Below, one piece after another: positions 17,595 to 26,612 of a stretch of 64,000 nt of DNA (position 1 is the first letter of the stretch; each line of letters starts with the position of its first letter). The position numbers and the translations under genes are program-made. A model generated the notes under the pieces. That model ran no database searches, was not told the DNA's origin, and saw only the letters and a program-made list of their open reading frames with translations. Origin of the DNA: Gammaproteobacteria bacterium (lineage in GTDB: Bacteria > Pseudomonadota > Gammaproteobacteria > Steroidobacterales > Rariloculaceae). The stretch lies in contig JAJDWR010000025.1 in the NCBI GenBank assembly GCA_022825505.1, positions 1-64,000 of the forward strand, in the 5' to 3' direction.

Positions 17595-20006
17595 CTAGGC
17601 GGTCTGGACGTCGAGGGGGCCGTGAGACTGCGGTTGGCCGGCCATGTGGTTCACGATCATGTCCGGCACTACCGGCACCCGGTTGAACAGGTGCCCGCCG
17701 AGTGCGTCGGAAATCGCCGACAGCACGGCCGCCGACGCCGCGCCCATGGGCGGCTCGCCGATGCCTCGTGCACCCACCGGGTTCTGGGGGTCGGCGATGT
17801 CCGTGGCGCTCCAGGCCATGATCGACGGTACGTCCAGGTAGCTGGAGGGCTTGCAACCCAGAAGCCCGACATTGCCGGGAAGCGCGTTCTGCGTGTCGTA
17901 AATCTGGCGTTCGTGCAGCGCGAAGCTCATGCCCCACACGCCGCCGCCCTTGACCTGCTGGGCCAGTCCCTGGGGATGCAGCACGGTGCCGCAGTCCGCC
18001 ACGCCGACGTAGTCGATGATTTCCACCTTGCCGGTTTCGAGATCCACCTCGACCTCGGCGAATCCGACGGACAGGGCCGGGACAGTGCCGTCGCTGGGGA
18101 GGTTGTCCCTGGCGATGCCCACCAGCCCGGTGCCGGCAACGCCGGCGACGGCCGCCCGGGTCACGTCGGCGATATCCTCCGGGGCTTCGGCGCCGGAGTA
18201 TCTGCCGCCGAGTTCGATGGCTCGCTGTGCTGCCTGCCGGTAGGTAATGTAGCGTTCCGGATCCGCCGTGGCGAACACCCGATGGTCGCCGACATCGTAG
18301 TCGTCCGGCGCACCGCCCAGGTCCATCGCGGCGATTTCCTTGAGTTTCTGCAGCGCATCCAGGGCCGCCACGTAGTTGGTCCGGGTCATGGTGTACGAGG
18401 TGTTGCTGCCGTTCTGAGCGGACGCGCTCGGCAGATGCCGGGTGCTGATGCCGTGCTCGATCACGCAGTTCTCCCAGTCGCAGCGGAGGACCTCGGCGGC
18501 CGGCCGCGTCGTGGCCACGTACGAGTAGGTGCCCAGGTTGCCGACCCCGCTATGCAGGTGCAGCTTGCCTTCGGGTGTCAGTACGACCAGGCCGTCGTAG
18601 CCGCTGCGGCCCGCGGAATGGTACGCCTGCCCGATGCCCACGCCGTAGGCCTTCGGGCCCTGCCGCTCGCCGCTGCGCCGGCTGCGGGCGGCCCACTCGA
18701 ACTGCTCGGCGCCCTGATCGAGGGCTTCGGCCATGAAGGCGCTGGTGAGCGGCCCCTGCTGGGAGCCGACGGTGCCGGAAGAGTCGGGCGCGTTGATGCG
18801 GCGAATGGCCAGCCGGTCGAGCCCCAGTTCCCGCGCGGCCTTGTCGATGATCGGTTCCACCGCGGCCGCGATCTGGTTCTGCCCCGGTCCGCGCTGGGCG
18901 CCTCTCGGCGTGGAGTTGGTGACGATGGTGATGCCGCGATAGCGCATCGACAGCGGCTGGTAGATGATCGACACGGCGCCGCCGGCGGAGTTTGCGTCCG
19001 GGAAGCCGCCGCCCGAGCCGCCGTCCTGCACCAAATACAGGTCCGCGGCTGTGATGCGGCCGTCGTCCCTGAAACCCAGCCGGATGTTCCCCTGAAAACC
19101 GCCCCGGGCCGAGCCCAGAAAGTATTCCTCGTGCCGGCTGATTCGCAGCATGACCGGGCGGCCGATCTTCCGGGAAAGCAGCGCCGTGATGCCGACGGTG
19201 AGAGAGCCGCCGGACTTGGAGCCGAAGCCGCCGCCGCAGTACTCGTTGACCAGGACGATATCCTCGACGCCGACGCCGCACTGCCGGGAGATTCCGCCCA
19301 GCGCCGCGGTGTGGCTCTGGCAGCCGGTGTGTACGTAGCACTTGCCGTTCTCCCAGTAGGACATCGTGGTGCGCGGTTCCATGGAGTGGTGGGAGTTGCC
19401 CTGGGTGACGAAGGTCTCGTCCAGGACCAGGCTGGCCTCGGCAAAGCCCGCTTCCACGTCGCCGAAGGACCACTCCTGGGACGGTTCGCCCATGGGTAGC
19501 TGCCCGTCGGGAACGGCGAAATCCCGTGCCGTCCACTTCAGCGTGCGGCCGGGGCCGCCGCCGCCCATGCCGCCCATGCCGCGTCCGGAGGATGCGTTGG
19601 TCCCGTCGCGGCCCGCGTTGGGTCCGCCGGGGTAGAGGCTTTCCAGTGGATCGACCACGAATTCCAGCGGCTCGGCGTCGAGCCGGATGGCGTCGACGGC
19701 ATCCTGTGCGGTGCGCTCGTCCACGGCGGCCACGGCCAGGATCGGGTGGCCGACGAACAGCGGTTCGTTGGTGAGCAGCGTGGCCGCCCCCTCGTCTTCC
19801 GCCGTCAGAACGCCGAGAACGCCGTCCATGGCCAGCGCTTCCGAGACGTCGATCCCGTTGATTCTGGCGTGGGGCATGGGGCTGGTCAGCAGCTTGGCGA
19901 AGACCATGCCTTCGGCGCGGAAATCCTCCGCGTACCTGGCGCGCCCGGTGACCTTGGCCCGCACGTCGGGCGGTACGAAGTCTTTGCCGATCAACTCATA
20001 GGCCAT
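17595..20006 (-). CDS. Orphan molybdenum-hydroxylase large subunit
   Basis: 803 residues, the full length of xanthine dehydrogenase/aldehyde oxidoreductase molybdopterin subunits. Motifs: PPDVRAKVTGRARYAEDF, VNEYCGGGFGSKSGGS, AQRGPGQNQIAAA and the active-site segment GARGIGEPPMGAASAA with the catalytic glutamate. It is closely related to the complex subunit at 49390-51801 (same length, same start MAY-x-L-x-GKDF), but there is no [2Fe-2S] or FAD subunit beside it, so it must pair with partners encoded elsewhere or be redundant. It carries an extra GRGMGGMGGGGPGRT insert (19546-19588) that its paralogue lacks. No export signal of its own. Confidence 0.87.
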   Translation of the reverse strand: MAYELIGKDFVPPDVRAKVTGRARYAEDFRAEGMVFAKLLTSPMPHARINGIDVSEALAMDGVLGVLTAEDEGAATLLTNEPLFVGHPILAVAAVDERTAQDAVDAIRLDAEPLEFVVDPLESLYPGGPNAGRDGTNASSGRGMGGMGGGGPGRTLKWTARDFAVPDGQLPMGEPSQEWSFGDVEAGFAEASLVLDETFVTQGNSHHSMEPRTTMSYWENGKCYVHTGCQSHTAALGGISRQCGVGVEDIVLVNEYCGGGFGSKSGGSLTVGITALLSRKIGRPVMLRISRHEEYFLGSARGGFQGNIRLGFRDDGRITAADLYLVQDGGSGGGFPDANSAGGAVSIIYQPLSMRYRGITIVTNSTPRGAQRGPGQNQIAAAVEPIIDKAARELGLDRLAIRRINAPDSSGTVGSQQGPLTSAFMAEALDQGAEQFEWAARSRRSGERQGPKAYGVGIGQAYHSAGRSGYDGLVVLTPEGKLHLHSGVGNLGTYSYVATTRPAAEVLRCDWENCVIEHGISTRHLPSASAQNGSNTSYTMTRTNYVAALDALQKLKEIAAMDLGGAPDDYDVGDHRVFATADPERYITYRQAAQRAIELGGRYSGAEAPEDIADVTRAAVAGVAGTGLVGIARDNLPSDGTVPALSVGFAEVEVDLETGKVEIIDYVGVADCGTVLHPQGLAQQVKGGGVWGMSFALHERQIYDTQNALPGNVGLLGCKPSSYLDVPSIMAWSATDIADPQNPVGARGIGEPPMGAASAAVLSAISDALGGHLFNRVPVVPDMIVNHMAGQPQSHGPLDVQTA

Positions 20007-20215
20007 GGGCGAAGCTCCTTCTTGTCAGGGCATTCTGAACGCATTCCGTGAGCGTCATGGTAGCACCGCAATGCCGTATTGCTGCCGGCGGTATGACAAT
20101 TTTCGTTGAGCCGGGATGCGCATCGGTGGCACGAGTTTCCGGACGATTCGCGCAGCTTTGCGGCGTTGCCGGCAACCGCGCACTGGCTGGCGCGCGGAGC
20201 GTGGCGCAGAGTCTG

Positions 20216-21925
20216 TCAGGGAGCCGCCGTCGCGACGCCGGCGGAACCCGCGGCCTCAACATCCACGCCGTTCGCCCGGGCGTAGTCGAACCAGGCCCGG
20301 GCAAGTTCGGCGGCAATTTCCGGCTGGTTGGTGGAGAGGTCGTAGATTTCTGCGGGATCTTCGGCAAGATTGAACAGCGCTCCCGGGACGAATTCGCCGT
20401 CCTCCTTCCACCAGGCCAGCTTCCAGTCGCCGCGCCTGACGTAGCCGCCGCCCAGGCGGGATTCGATATAGGTGTGGAAGGCGTCGTCGTCGTCGCCATA
20501 GGCGGGTGTTCCGTGGAGCCACAGGTCGCTGACCGAGCGGCCCTGCATGGGCAAGGGAATGCGGTCGCTGTTGCCGGCGGGCTCGCCGGCGGGATGCGGG
20601 ACGCCGGCCAGCTCCAGGAAGGTGGGCATGAGGTCGGTGACCTGGAAGAAGTTTCGGTCGATGCGCGCCGACGCGACTCGCCCCGGCCAGCGGAGGATTG
20701 CTGGAACGCGGGTGCCGCCTTCGGTGGTATAGGTCTTGTACAGGCGCAGCGGCGTGGACGACACGCGTGCCCAGTTGGCGCCCACCGTGACGTAGGAAGT
20801 GGCGTTGCCCAGGTTGTCCAGGCTGTTGTCGTCGGCTTCGTTGTAGCCTGCGCCCGTTGCGGTGCCGTCGGCGCCGTTGTCGGACATGAACAGCACGACC
20901 GTATCGTCCGCGATTCCCTGCTCGTCGAGATAGGCAAGGACCCGCCCGATCTCCTCGTCCATGATGTCCACCATCGCGGCGTAGATCTGCATGCGCCTGG
21001 ATTCGCCGGCGCGCTCCGCGTCGGTCAACGAGGCCCAGTCCGTCAGATCTTCGTCCGCGTACGGCTCGAAATCCGCCGGGAACAACCCACGCTCGCGCAG
21101 CCGTTCGATGCGCGCGCTGCGGGTGGCCTGGTAGCCGTCCTCGTACCAGCCTTCGTACGCTTCTATCCGCTCGCGTGGCGCCTGCAGCGGGTAGTGGGGC
21201 GCGGTGTACGACAGGAACGCGAAGAACGGCCTGCCGTCGCCGAGGTTCGCGCCGATGTATTCGAGCATCCTGTCGGTGTAGTAATAGGTGGAATAGAAGT
21301 CATCGGGTACCGCGACGCGTTCGCCGTTTTCCGAATAGGAGTTCAACTCGGCCGACGCTTCAAGGTGCGGATTCGGGAAGTGCCGTCCCGCGCCCGGCAG
21401 CAGCGCGAGGACCTGCTCGAAGCCGCGCGAGGAGGGGACCTGATCGGTTCCCCGCCCGAGGTCCCACTTGCCCGTCATGTAGGTGTGATAGCCGGCGTCG
21501 CGCAGCACCTCCGCCAGCGTCGCCGCGTCGGGACTCAGCCGGTAATTGCGCCGGGGGCCCACGGCCGAGGTGTTGTTGTCGATGCCGGTATGGAGCATGG
21601 CGCGGGTGGGATTGCACTTGACGGCGGTGTGAAAGTCGAGAAACCGGGTACCTTCGGCAGCCAGGCGCGCCAGGTTCGGCGTCGGCATCTCCCCGCCGTA
21701 GGGGGCGATGTCGGAGAACCCCAGGTCGTCGGCGACGATCAGCAGGAAATTGGGTGGGGAGGTTGCGGCGGTCGCCAAAGTCGCCGCGCTATTCTGTTCG
21801 CTGGCGGTCGGGTCGGGCTGCGGCGCGCAACCGGAGAGGACCAGGCTGAAGGACGCGGCGGCGAAAATCGCGAGCGCGCGTCGACCAATTCGCTGCCAAA
21901 TCGCGGCTACTCGCGGCCGGCGCAC
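20216..21925 (-). CDS. Sulfatase-family lipoprotein
   Basis: About 569 residues if the GTG at 21925 is used; another GTG at 21946 is in frame and the true start is uncertain. Signal ends in the lipobox VLSGC. Core motifs: NFLLIVADDLGFSDI (metal site), the formylglycine motif KCNPTRAM (CxPxR, the cysteine that a formylglycine-generating enzyme converts), HYPLQAP, FMSDNGADG, and EGGTRVP. These give a typical arylsulfatase. The region coding residues before the hydrophobic core has two tandem 21-base repeats (encoding V-R-x-P-R-V-A). Anchored to the inner face of the outer membrane or the inner membrane; the sulfate ester is not predictable. Confidence 0.85.
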   Translation of the reverse strand: MRRPRVAAIWQRIGRRALAIFAAASFSLVLSGCAPQPDPTASEQNSAATLATAATSPPNFLLIVADDLGFSDIAPYGGEMPTPNLARLAAEGTRFLDFHTAVKCNPTRAMLHTGIDNNTSAVGPRRNYRLSPDAATLAEVLRDAGYHTYMTGKWDLGRGTDQVPSSRGFEQVLALLPGAGRHFPNPHLEASAELNSYSENGERVAVPDDFYSTYYYTDRMLEYIGANLGDGRPFFAFLSYTAPHYPLQAPRERIEAYEGWYEDGYQATRSARIERLRERGLFPADFEPYADEDLTDWASLTDAERAGESRRMQIYAAMVDIMDEEIGRVLAYLDEQGIADDTVVLFMSDNGADGTATGAGYNEADDNSLDNLGNATSYVTVGANWARVSSTPLRLYKTYTTEGGTRVPAILRWPGRVASARIDRNFFQVTDLMPTFLELAGVPHPAGEPAGNSDRIPLPMQGRSVSDLWLHGTPAYGDDDDAFHTYIESRLGGGYVRRGDWKLAWWKEDGEFVPGALFNLAEDPAEIYDLSTNQPEIAAELARAWFDYARANGVDVEAAGSAGVATAAP

Positions 21926-22017
21926 GGCTACCCGCGGTTGGCGCACGGTGATCCGCCGCCGAAAAATCTGCGGACGGCTCAGGGCATACCGCGACCGGAA
22001 AAGCCGCGAACAATGCA

Positions 22018-22053
22018 AGGCCCCTGCCGCGCGCGCGGGCGCGGCAGGGGCCT
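22018..22053. terminator. 15-bp hairpin after the HD-domain gene
   Basis: AGGCCCCTGCCGCGC (22018-22032) pairs with GCGCGGCAGGGGCCT (22039-22053) around GCGCGG. It lies 22 bases past the stop of the minus-strand gene at 22075, and the minus strand after it reads TTGCATTGTTC. A probable terminator that insulates the HD gene from the sulfatase downstream. Confidence 0.7.
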
Positions 22054-22074
22054 GCAATGCGGTCGTCCGGCGGA

Positions 22075-22839
22075 TCAGAGCGGGCGGTTCGGCCAGATGA
22101 TCGAGCGCCAGAAGTGGGCGTTGTGGCTGTTGTCGAAGCCGAGTCCTTCCGGCGGCGTGCGGAAGTGCTTCGCCACAAGTTCGAAGATCGGCTCGTACTC
22201 CACCTGGGCGTCCTCGTCCCAGCCGTACACGTCGTTCACCGTGATGACACGGGCGGTGTGATACCACTCGTGGCCCTTGGCGTAGTCATGGTGCGCCTTC
22301 TGATACTCGTCCGGTACGTAATCCTCGCCGAAGATGCGGATGTACATCTCCGGGTATTCGTAGTTGTAGTCCGGGTCCGGGAAAAAGCGCAGCGACTGGT
22401 GATACTTGATCGCCCAGGAGATTTCCTCGTCCACATACCCCTCGACCAGGTTGGAGCCCCAGTGGCCGTGGTCCACACGCCTTATCTGGTGGCCGGTGTC
22501 GTGCAGGGCGCACGCCACGACGACATTCTCGTCGTAGCCGGCCTTGAGCGCCAGGTTTGCGCTCTGCAGCATGTGGCTGTTCTGCCGGATGCCTCCGTCC
22601 GGCGCGTCATAGAAGCGCAGCCGCATGAAGTCCATGATGGTGGGGCGTTCCGGCATCGGTGGGGGCTCGGCCGCCGCCCCGCCGCCCATGCCCATGCCCT
22701 GGGCGAGCATCAGCCGGCGCTCAAGCTCGTCCTCGACCGCGTCGGCCTTCTGGCCAAAGGTCATGCCGGGTGTGAACGTCGCCGCAGCGGCGAGCGCGGC
22801 ATTGCGCATGAAATCGCGTCGTTTCCTGTTCAGCTCCAT
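22075..22839 (-). CDS. Tat-type exported HD-domain protein
   Basis: About 254 residues from an ATG at 22839 with GGAGCAG upstream. The N-terminus NRKRRDFMRNAALAAAATFTPG looks like a twin-arginine signal. A Gly/Met stretch (AQGMGMGGGAAAEPPPM) follows. The domain then shows an HD arrangement: H in RQNSHMLQSA (~residue 89), ALHDTGH (HD at 113-114), DHGHWGSN and IKYHQSLRF, matching the metal-ligand order of HD-superfamily hydrolases and of HD-type di-iron oxygenases (MIOX/PhnZ). HD proteins are usually cytosolic; a Tat-exported copy is unusual because Tat carries prefolded metalloproteins. Activity unknown. Confidence 0.72.
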   Translation of the reverse strand: MELNRKRRDFMRNAALAAAATFTPGMTFGQKADAVEDELERRLMLAQGMGMGGGAAAEPPPMPERPTIMDFMRLRFYDAPDGGIRQNSHMLQSANLALKAGYDENVVVACALHDTGHQIRRVDHGHWGSNLVEGYVDEEISWAIKYHQSLRFFPDPDYNYEYPEMYIRIFGEDYVPDEYQKAHHDYAKGHEWYHTARVITVNDVYGWDEDAQVEYEPIFELVAKHFRTPPEGLGFDNSHNAHFWRSIIWPNRPL

Positions 22840-23354
22840 GGGTACTGCTCCTGTCTCGTCGAATCGAGCATATTTGAAGCAAGTATAAACCGAAAATTTC
22901 GAGGGAATCGGGCGCACGGGTAAAGAACTGATAAGTTCCCGGCGGCCATCTCTGCGAGCGTGCGGGAACCTGCATTGTACAGGGGGTCAACGGTCCATTT
23001 GCCCGCCGTTGCGTTGTCACAACGAGATTGCGCGCACACCGGACCGGGGGCCGCCGGCCAGGCTCAACTGACTGAGATTCTCGCGGCCAGACCGCCGAAC
23101 TGCCTGCCAGCCTAGACAATTGTTTGCAGTCGAGCCCTAAGCCCTGCATACGTAAGTCGGTAACATGGGTTGGTAGCAAATAACTTGGTACAAGCAAGGG
23201 CGCGCGTTTGGTTGGACAGGCAGTCTTTGCGCAGGTTAATGAGAACCATTATCATTAGCGACTTTGAATGCAGATGCGGCATTCAGATTGCAGCGCTGCG
23301 AAGCGGCTCCACGTGCCAGGGAATCCGGGCGAATATTGCAAGAGAGGTCATGTA
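22840..23354. other. Divergent intergenic region, 515 bases
   Basis: No gene with coding character is visible between the HD-domain gene (minus) and TonB receptor 2 (plus). It holds the Fur-like site listed separately at 23238-23256, two TTGGTA-type direct repeats near 23170-23195 and AT-richer stretches near 22870-22890 that may hold the minus-strand promoter. Otherwise I see nothing I can name. Confidence 0.6.
23238..23256 (+). promoter_or_regulatory. Fur box
   Basis: AATGAGAACCATTATCATT matches the 19-bp Fur consensus (inverted GATAATGAT repeats) at most positions. It lies 98 bases before the GTG start of TonB receptor 2 and implies iron-regulated transcription of that receptor: repressed by Fur with iron, expressed when iron is scarce. 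Confidence 0.75.
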
Positions 23355-26348
23355 GTGAAAAAGTTACATTTGATGACAGCGATCGTCTCGATCGCCATGC
23401 TGGGCGCGGCGGCTCAATGGGCGAATGCCCAGGAAGCCGAGGAGGAGGCGTCCCTTGAGGAAATCGTCGTCACCGGTTCCCGCGTGCTGGGCATCGAGGA
23501 TTCGACGTCGCCGGTGGTCACCGTCGGCCAGGCGGAGTTCGAGGAAAACCCATCCGTCACGCTGGCGGATTTCCTGGTCGAGAACGTCACCGCCAACAAT
23601 GGACAGTTGACGCTGGTGGACGAGAGCAACCAGAGCGGGCGGATACAGGGCGACCGGTCGACCGGCATCAACCTTTGGGGGCTGGGCGAGGAAAATACCC
23701 TGACGCTGCTCAACGGTTCGCGTCTGGTGTACAACGCCGCGCCGAGCAGGACGGGCTGGTTCAACGTCGATGCGAACTCCATCCTCCCGGGCATCGCCAT
23801 GCAGCGCGCCGACATCCTGCTGGACGGCGGTTCGGCCATCTACGGCACGGACGCCGTGGCCGGCGTGGTGAATTTCATCCCCCGCTACGGGTTCGAGGGT
23901 ATGGAATTCCGCGTACAGAGCGATTTCTACCCCGATGCCATCGGCACCACCGGTTCGGCAGCGGTCGAGGGGCTGTACGGCACGTCGTTCGGCGATGAAC
24001 GGGGCTCCTTCCTGGTCGCCTTCGACTACCGCCAGACCATGGAGAACCTGGCCGCGGAACTGGGCCTGAATCATGCCGACGTGCCCCAGTGGGACGGTTC
24101 GGATGCGTTCTGGGCCGAGTACGGTGAGGATATGTTCACAGGCGGTGCGGGCTACGACTATACGGCGGCCGTCCCGTCGACCGGGGGCGGGGGTATGGGC
24201 ATGGGCATGGGCGGAGGCGCCCCTGCCGGAACCGCGCTTGCCGACCCGCTCTGCGGAGCGACCGACCGGATCGACGTGCACTACACGCAGCTCGGCGAAA
24301 TCGTCCCGGCAGGCGTGGATGGAGCGGGCTCCTGCGCCGGCTATCCGCTGCCGGATACCGACGGGCGCAGTTCCGACCGCTACACGGTTTTCGCGGCCCT
24401 GAGCTACGATTTCAGCGACAGCGTGCGCGGTTCCGCCGAGATCGGCTACAGCGAACGCCAGATTTTCGATCCCAACCGGTTCGATCCCAATGACGGAGCC
24501 TATATCGGGACGCCCATCCAGGTGACCTTCCCTGACAATCATCCCGGGCTGGCCTACTACAAGCAGATCGATCCGGCATGGGCGGCAGCGACAGCGCCAC
24601 CGAGAAGGGGAATGGGGCCGGCGCCCGTGGTGTCTGGCGGAATTTCGCAGTTTCCCGTGGGTTTCGAGGATTTCTCCGGCTACGACGCCAGCACGATAAA
24701 CATTCGCGCCGGCCTCGACATTCAGCTTTCGCCGATGCTGCAACTGGATATCGGTATTACCCAGGGCACCAGCACGGCCTCACAGGCAAGGATGCTGCAG
24801 CATCCGGCCAACTACACAAACGCCATCATGGGGCTTGGCGGGCCGAACTGTGACCCCGCCACGGGTACCCCTGGTAGCGGCGGCTGCGAATTCTACAATC
24901 CCTTCCTGAGTTCGGGCTTGCCGGATGCCGCTTCGCTGGGGCTTGCAAACTCGCCTGAACTGATCGCCTGGCTGGCGGACCCGGATCTTGCCGTCGCGCA
25001 CTACGAGACCGGGCTGAGCGCGGTTGACGCACTGCTGCACATCGATACCGGCTGGGAGCTGCCGGGCGGTGCGGTGGGCTGGGTGGTCGGCGCCGATTAC
25101 CGCCAGGAGGAAACCAATCAGGATTACAGTCCGGCCTACCTGGCGGGTGGCGAACTTCAGGGCTTCAACGATCCGCTGAGGCGTTTTTCCGGCGACGACG
25201 GAGCGACCAGCGTATTCAGCGAAGCGGTGTTGCCGTTTACCGACACGCTGACGATGCAGCTCGCCGTCCGGCACGATGACTACGACAGCGTCGGCGGTTC
25301 GGCCAATCCGAAGATCGGGATCAACTTTGCGCCGACGGACCGTGTGCGGCTGCGCGCCTCATACGGCCGTTCCCTGAAGGCCCCCACGATTGTCCACATA
25401 AACGAACTGGTTTCTTCCACCAGTATCCCCACGGGCCCGGGGATGGGCCGGCGGGGCGGTCAGCGCGTCAGCTCGGTCGAGGTCGGCGATCCGAATATCG
25501 TTCCGCAGACGGCGGTGCATACCAGCGTCGGAGGCGATTTCACCCTGGCGGAAGATGTTGGCGCGCTGCGGAGTCTGCAGTTGTCGGCGTCCTACGTGAC
25601 GTTCGATTTCGAAGACCGCATCGTGCGCCTGGAGGCGGTGGCGCGAATACCCGACACGCCCGGTACCGGGGACTGTGGAGTCCTTGGCCCCAACAGGCTC
25701 TACGAGGAATTCTTCAGGGAAGACCCCGACGGAGTGCCGTGCTTCGACGGCGTGGATGCAGACGGCGACGGCAAACTGCAGCGGGAGGAATTGACGCATG
25801 CCTTCCAGTCGTACACCAATATCGCCTCATCGGAACTGGAAGGCGTCGACCTGCGACTCACCGCCGCGCTCGACACGCCGGCGGGCCTGATGAATCTGCA
25901 GTTGGGCGGCACCCAGACGCTCAAGTTCCTGAGTTCGGAGCGCGATCCGCTGGCGCCGCCGGTGGACGCGGTCGGCCGCACCGGCGTACTCGCCTTCACT
26001 GCGGCGGCGTTGCCGGAATACCAGATGGTCAGCAGGATGTCCATGCGCTGGGGCGGGGGCAGCCACTTTACGAGCCTCTCGGGACGCTACAAGAGCGCTA
26101 TCCTCGATTCGTCCGACGCACTGCGCACCGGATCGTTCGCCACGTGGGATCTGCGCCATAGCTGGGACATCAATGACATGATCAACCTCAGCTTCACGGC
26201 CCGCAACGTAACCGCCTCGGCGCCCGTCCGCTCCGCAACAACCGTTCCCGTACGCGACGGTGTTACCTCCTATTTCCTCAACCTGCGGCTCTTGCTGGGC
26301 GAGGGACCTGGCGGAGGCGGAGGCGGCGGCGGCCGAGGTGGCCGTTGA
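23355..26348 (+). CDS. TonB-dependent receptor 2 (iron-regulated)
   Basis: About 997 residues from a GTG at 23355 (AGAGAGGT upstream). Signal ends WANAQ; TonB-box-type SLEEIVVTGSRVLG follows, then plug motifs NLWGLGEENTLTLLNGSRLV and DGGSAIYGTDAVAGVVNFI. The barrel contains FAPTDRVRLRASYGRSLKAP and the inserts noted in findings: a Gly/Met loop near 24181-24230, an EF-hand-like loop at 25754-25789, and a Gly/Arg tail (GGGGGGGGRGGR) after the last barrel strand, so the protein does not end on an aromatic beta-signal. The Fur box makes an iron chelate or iron-related substrate likely. Confidence 0.92.
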   Translation: MKKLHLMTAIVSIAMLGAAAQWANAQEAEEEASLEEIVVTGSRVLGIEDSTSPVVTVGQAEFEENPSVTLADFLVENVTANNGQLTLVDESNQSGRIQGDRSTGINLWGLGEENTLTLLNGSRLVYNAAPSRTGWFNVDANSILPGIAMQRADILLDGGSAIYGTDAVAGVVNFIPRYGFEGMEFRVQSDFYPDAIGTTGSAAVEGLYGTSFGDERGSFLVAFDYRQTMENLAAELGLNHADVPQWDGSDAFWAEYGEDMFTGGAGYDYTAAVPSTGGGGMGMGMGGGAPAGTALADPLCGATDRIDVHYTQLGEIVPAGVDGAGSCAGYPLPDTDGRSSDRYTVFAALSYDFSDSVRGSAEIGYSERQIFDPNRFDPNDGAYIGTPIQVTFPDNHPGLAYYKQIDPAWAAATAPPRRGMGPAPVVSGGISQFPVGFEDFSGYDASTINIRAGLDIQLSPMLQLDIGITQGTSTASQARMLQHPANYTNAIMGLGGPNCDPATGTPGSGGCEFYNPFLSSGLPDAASLGLANSPELIAWLADPDLAVAHYETGLSAVDALLHIDTGWELPGGAVGWVVGADYRQEETNQDYSPAYLAGGELQGFNDPLRRFSGDDGATSVFSEAVLPFTDTLTMQLAVRHDDYDSVGGSANPKIGINFAPTDRVRLRASYGRSLKAPTIVHINELVSSTSIPTGPGMGRRGGQRVSSVEVGDPNIVPQTAVHTSVGGDFTLAEDVGALRSLQLSASYVTFDFEDRIVRLEAVARIPDTPGTGDCGVLGPNRLYEEFFREDPDGVPCFDGVDADGDGKLQREELTHAFQSYTNIASSELEGVDLRLTAALDTPAGLMNLQLGGTQTLKFLSSERDPLAPPVDAVGRTGVLAFTAAALPEYQMVSRMSMRWGGGSHFTSLSGRYKSAILDSSDALRTGSFATWDLRHSWDINDMINLSFTARNVTASAPVRSATTVPVRDGVTSYFLNLRLLLGEGPGGGGGGGGRGGR

Positions 26349-26369
26349 TCATCGCTTGCTAGAGTAAGG

Positions 26370-26398
26370 AAAAAGGGGGGCTTCGGCTCCCCTTTTTT
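26370..26398 (+). terminator. UUCG-loop terminator after TonB receptor 2
   Basis: A GC stem around a CTTCGG (UUCG) tetraloop: GGGG (26375-26378) with CCCC (26389-26392), followed by six T residues (26393-26398) and preceded by A residues, so it also reads as a terminator on the opposite strand. It starts 22 bases after the receptor stop. Confidence 0.9.
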
Positions 26399-26420
26399 CG
26401 AGTATCGGGTTGGCCTATTG

Positions 26421-26461
26421 GCGCAGCGCCGACCAGCCCCATTGTCGCCGAACTCGGCCTG
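26421..26461. repeat. Left copy of a short direct repeat flanking the NTase gene
   Basis: About 41 bases (GCGCAGCGCCGACCAG, then ATTGTCGCCGAA) match the right copy at 27357-27399 at roughly 36 positions. The right copy encodes the last codons (GDNGVWSALPR) of the DUF6152 gene at 27352; the left copy has lost a base and no longer reads in frame, so it is a remnant. Confidence 0.65.
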
Positions 26462-26612
26462 CATTGACCGATACGCCCACGATGCGGCTGCCCGGCGCGT
26501 CGTTCAGCGTCAGATCGTGAGCTGCGGCTTGTTCCGCGTAAGCCATCCGGTGACGTGGCCCAACAGATCCGCGGCTGCCTCTAGCATTCGGCGTACTTGC
26601 GCCGAATTTGTG

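Noticed and set aside
16347..19499. A plus-strand open frame of over 1000 codons across the PhoD-like and Mo-subunit genes
   Set aside because: It is antisense to two well-supported enzymes; high GC content in the third codon position leaves long stop-free frames on the other strand.
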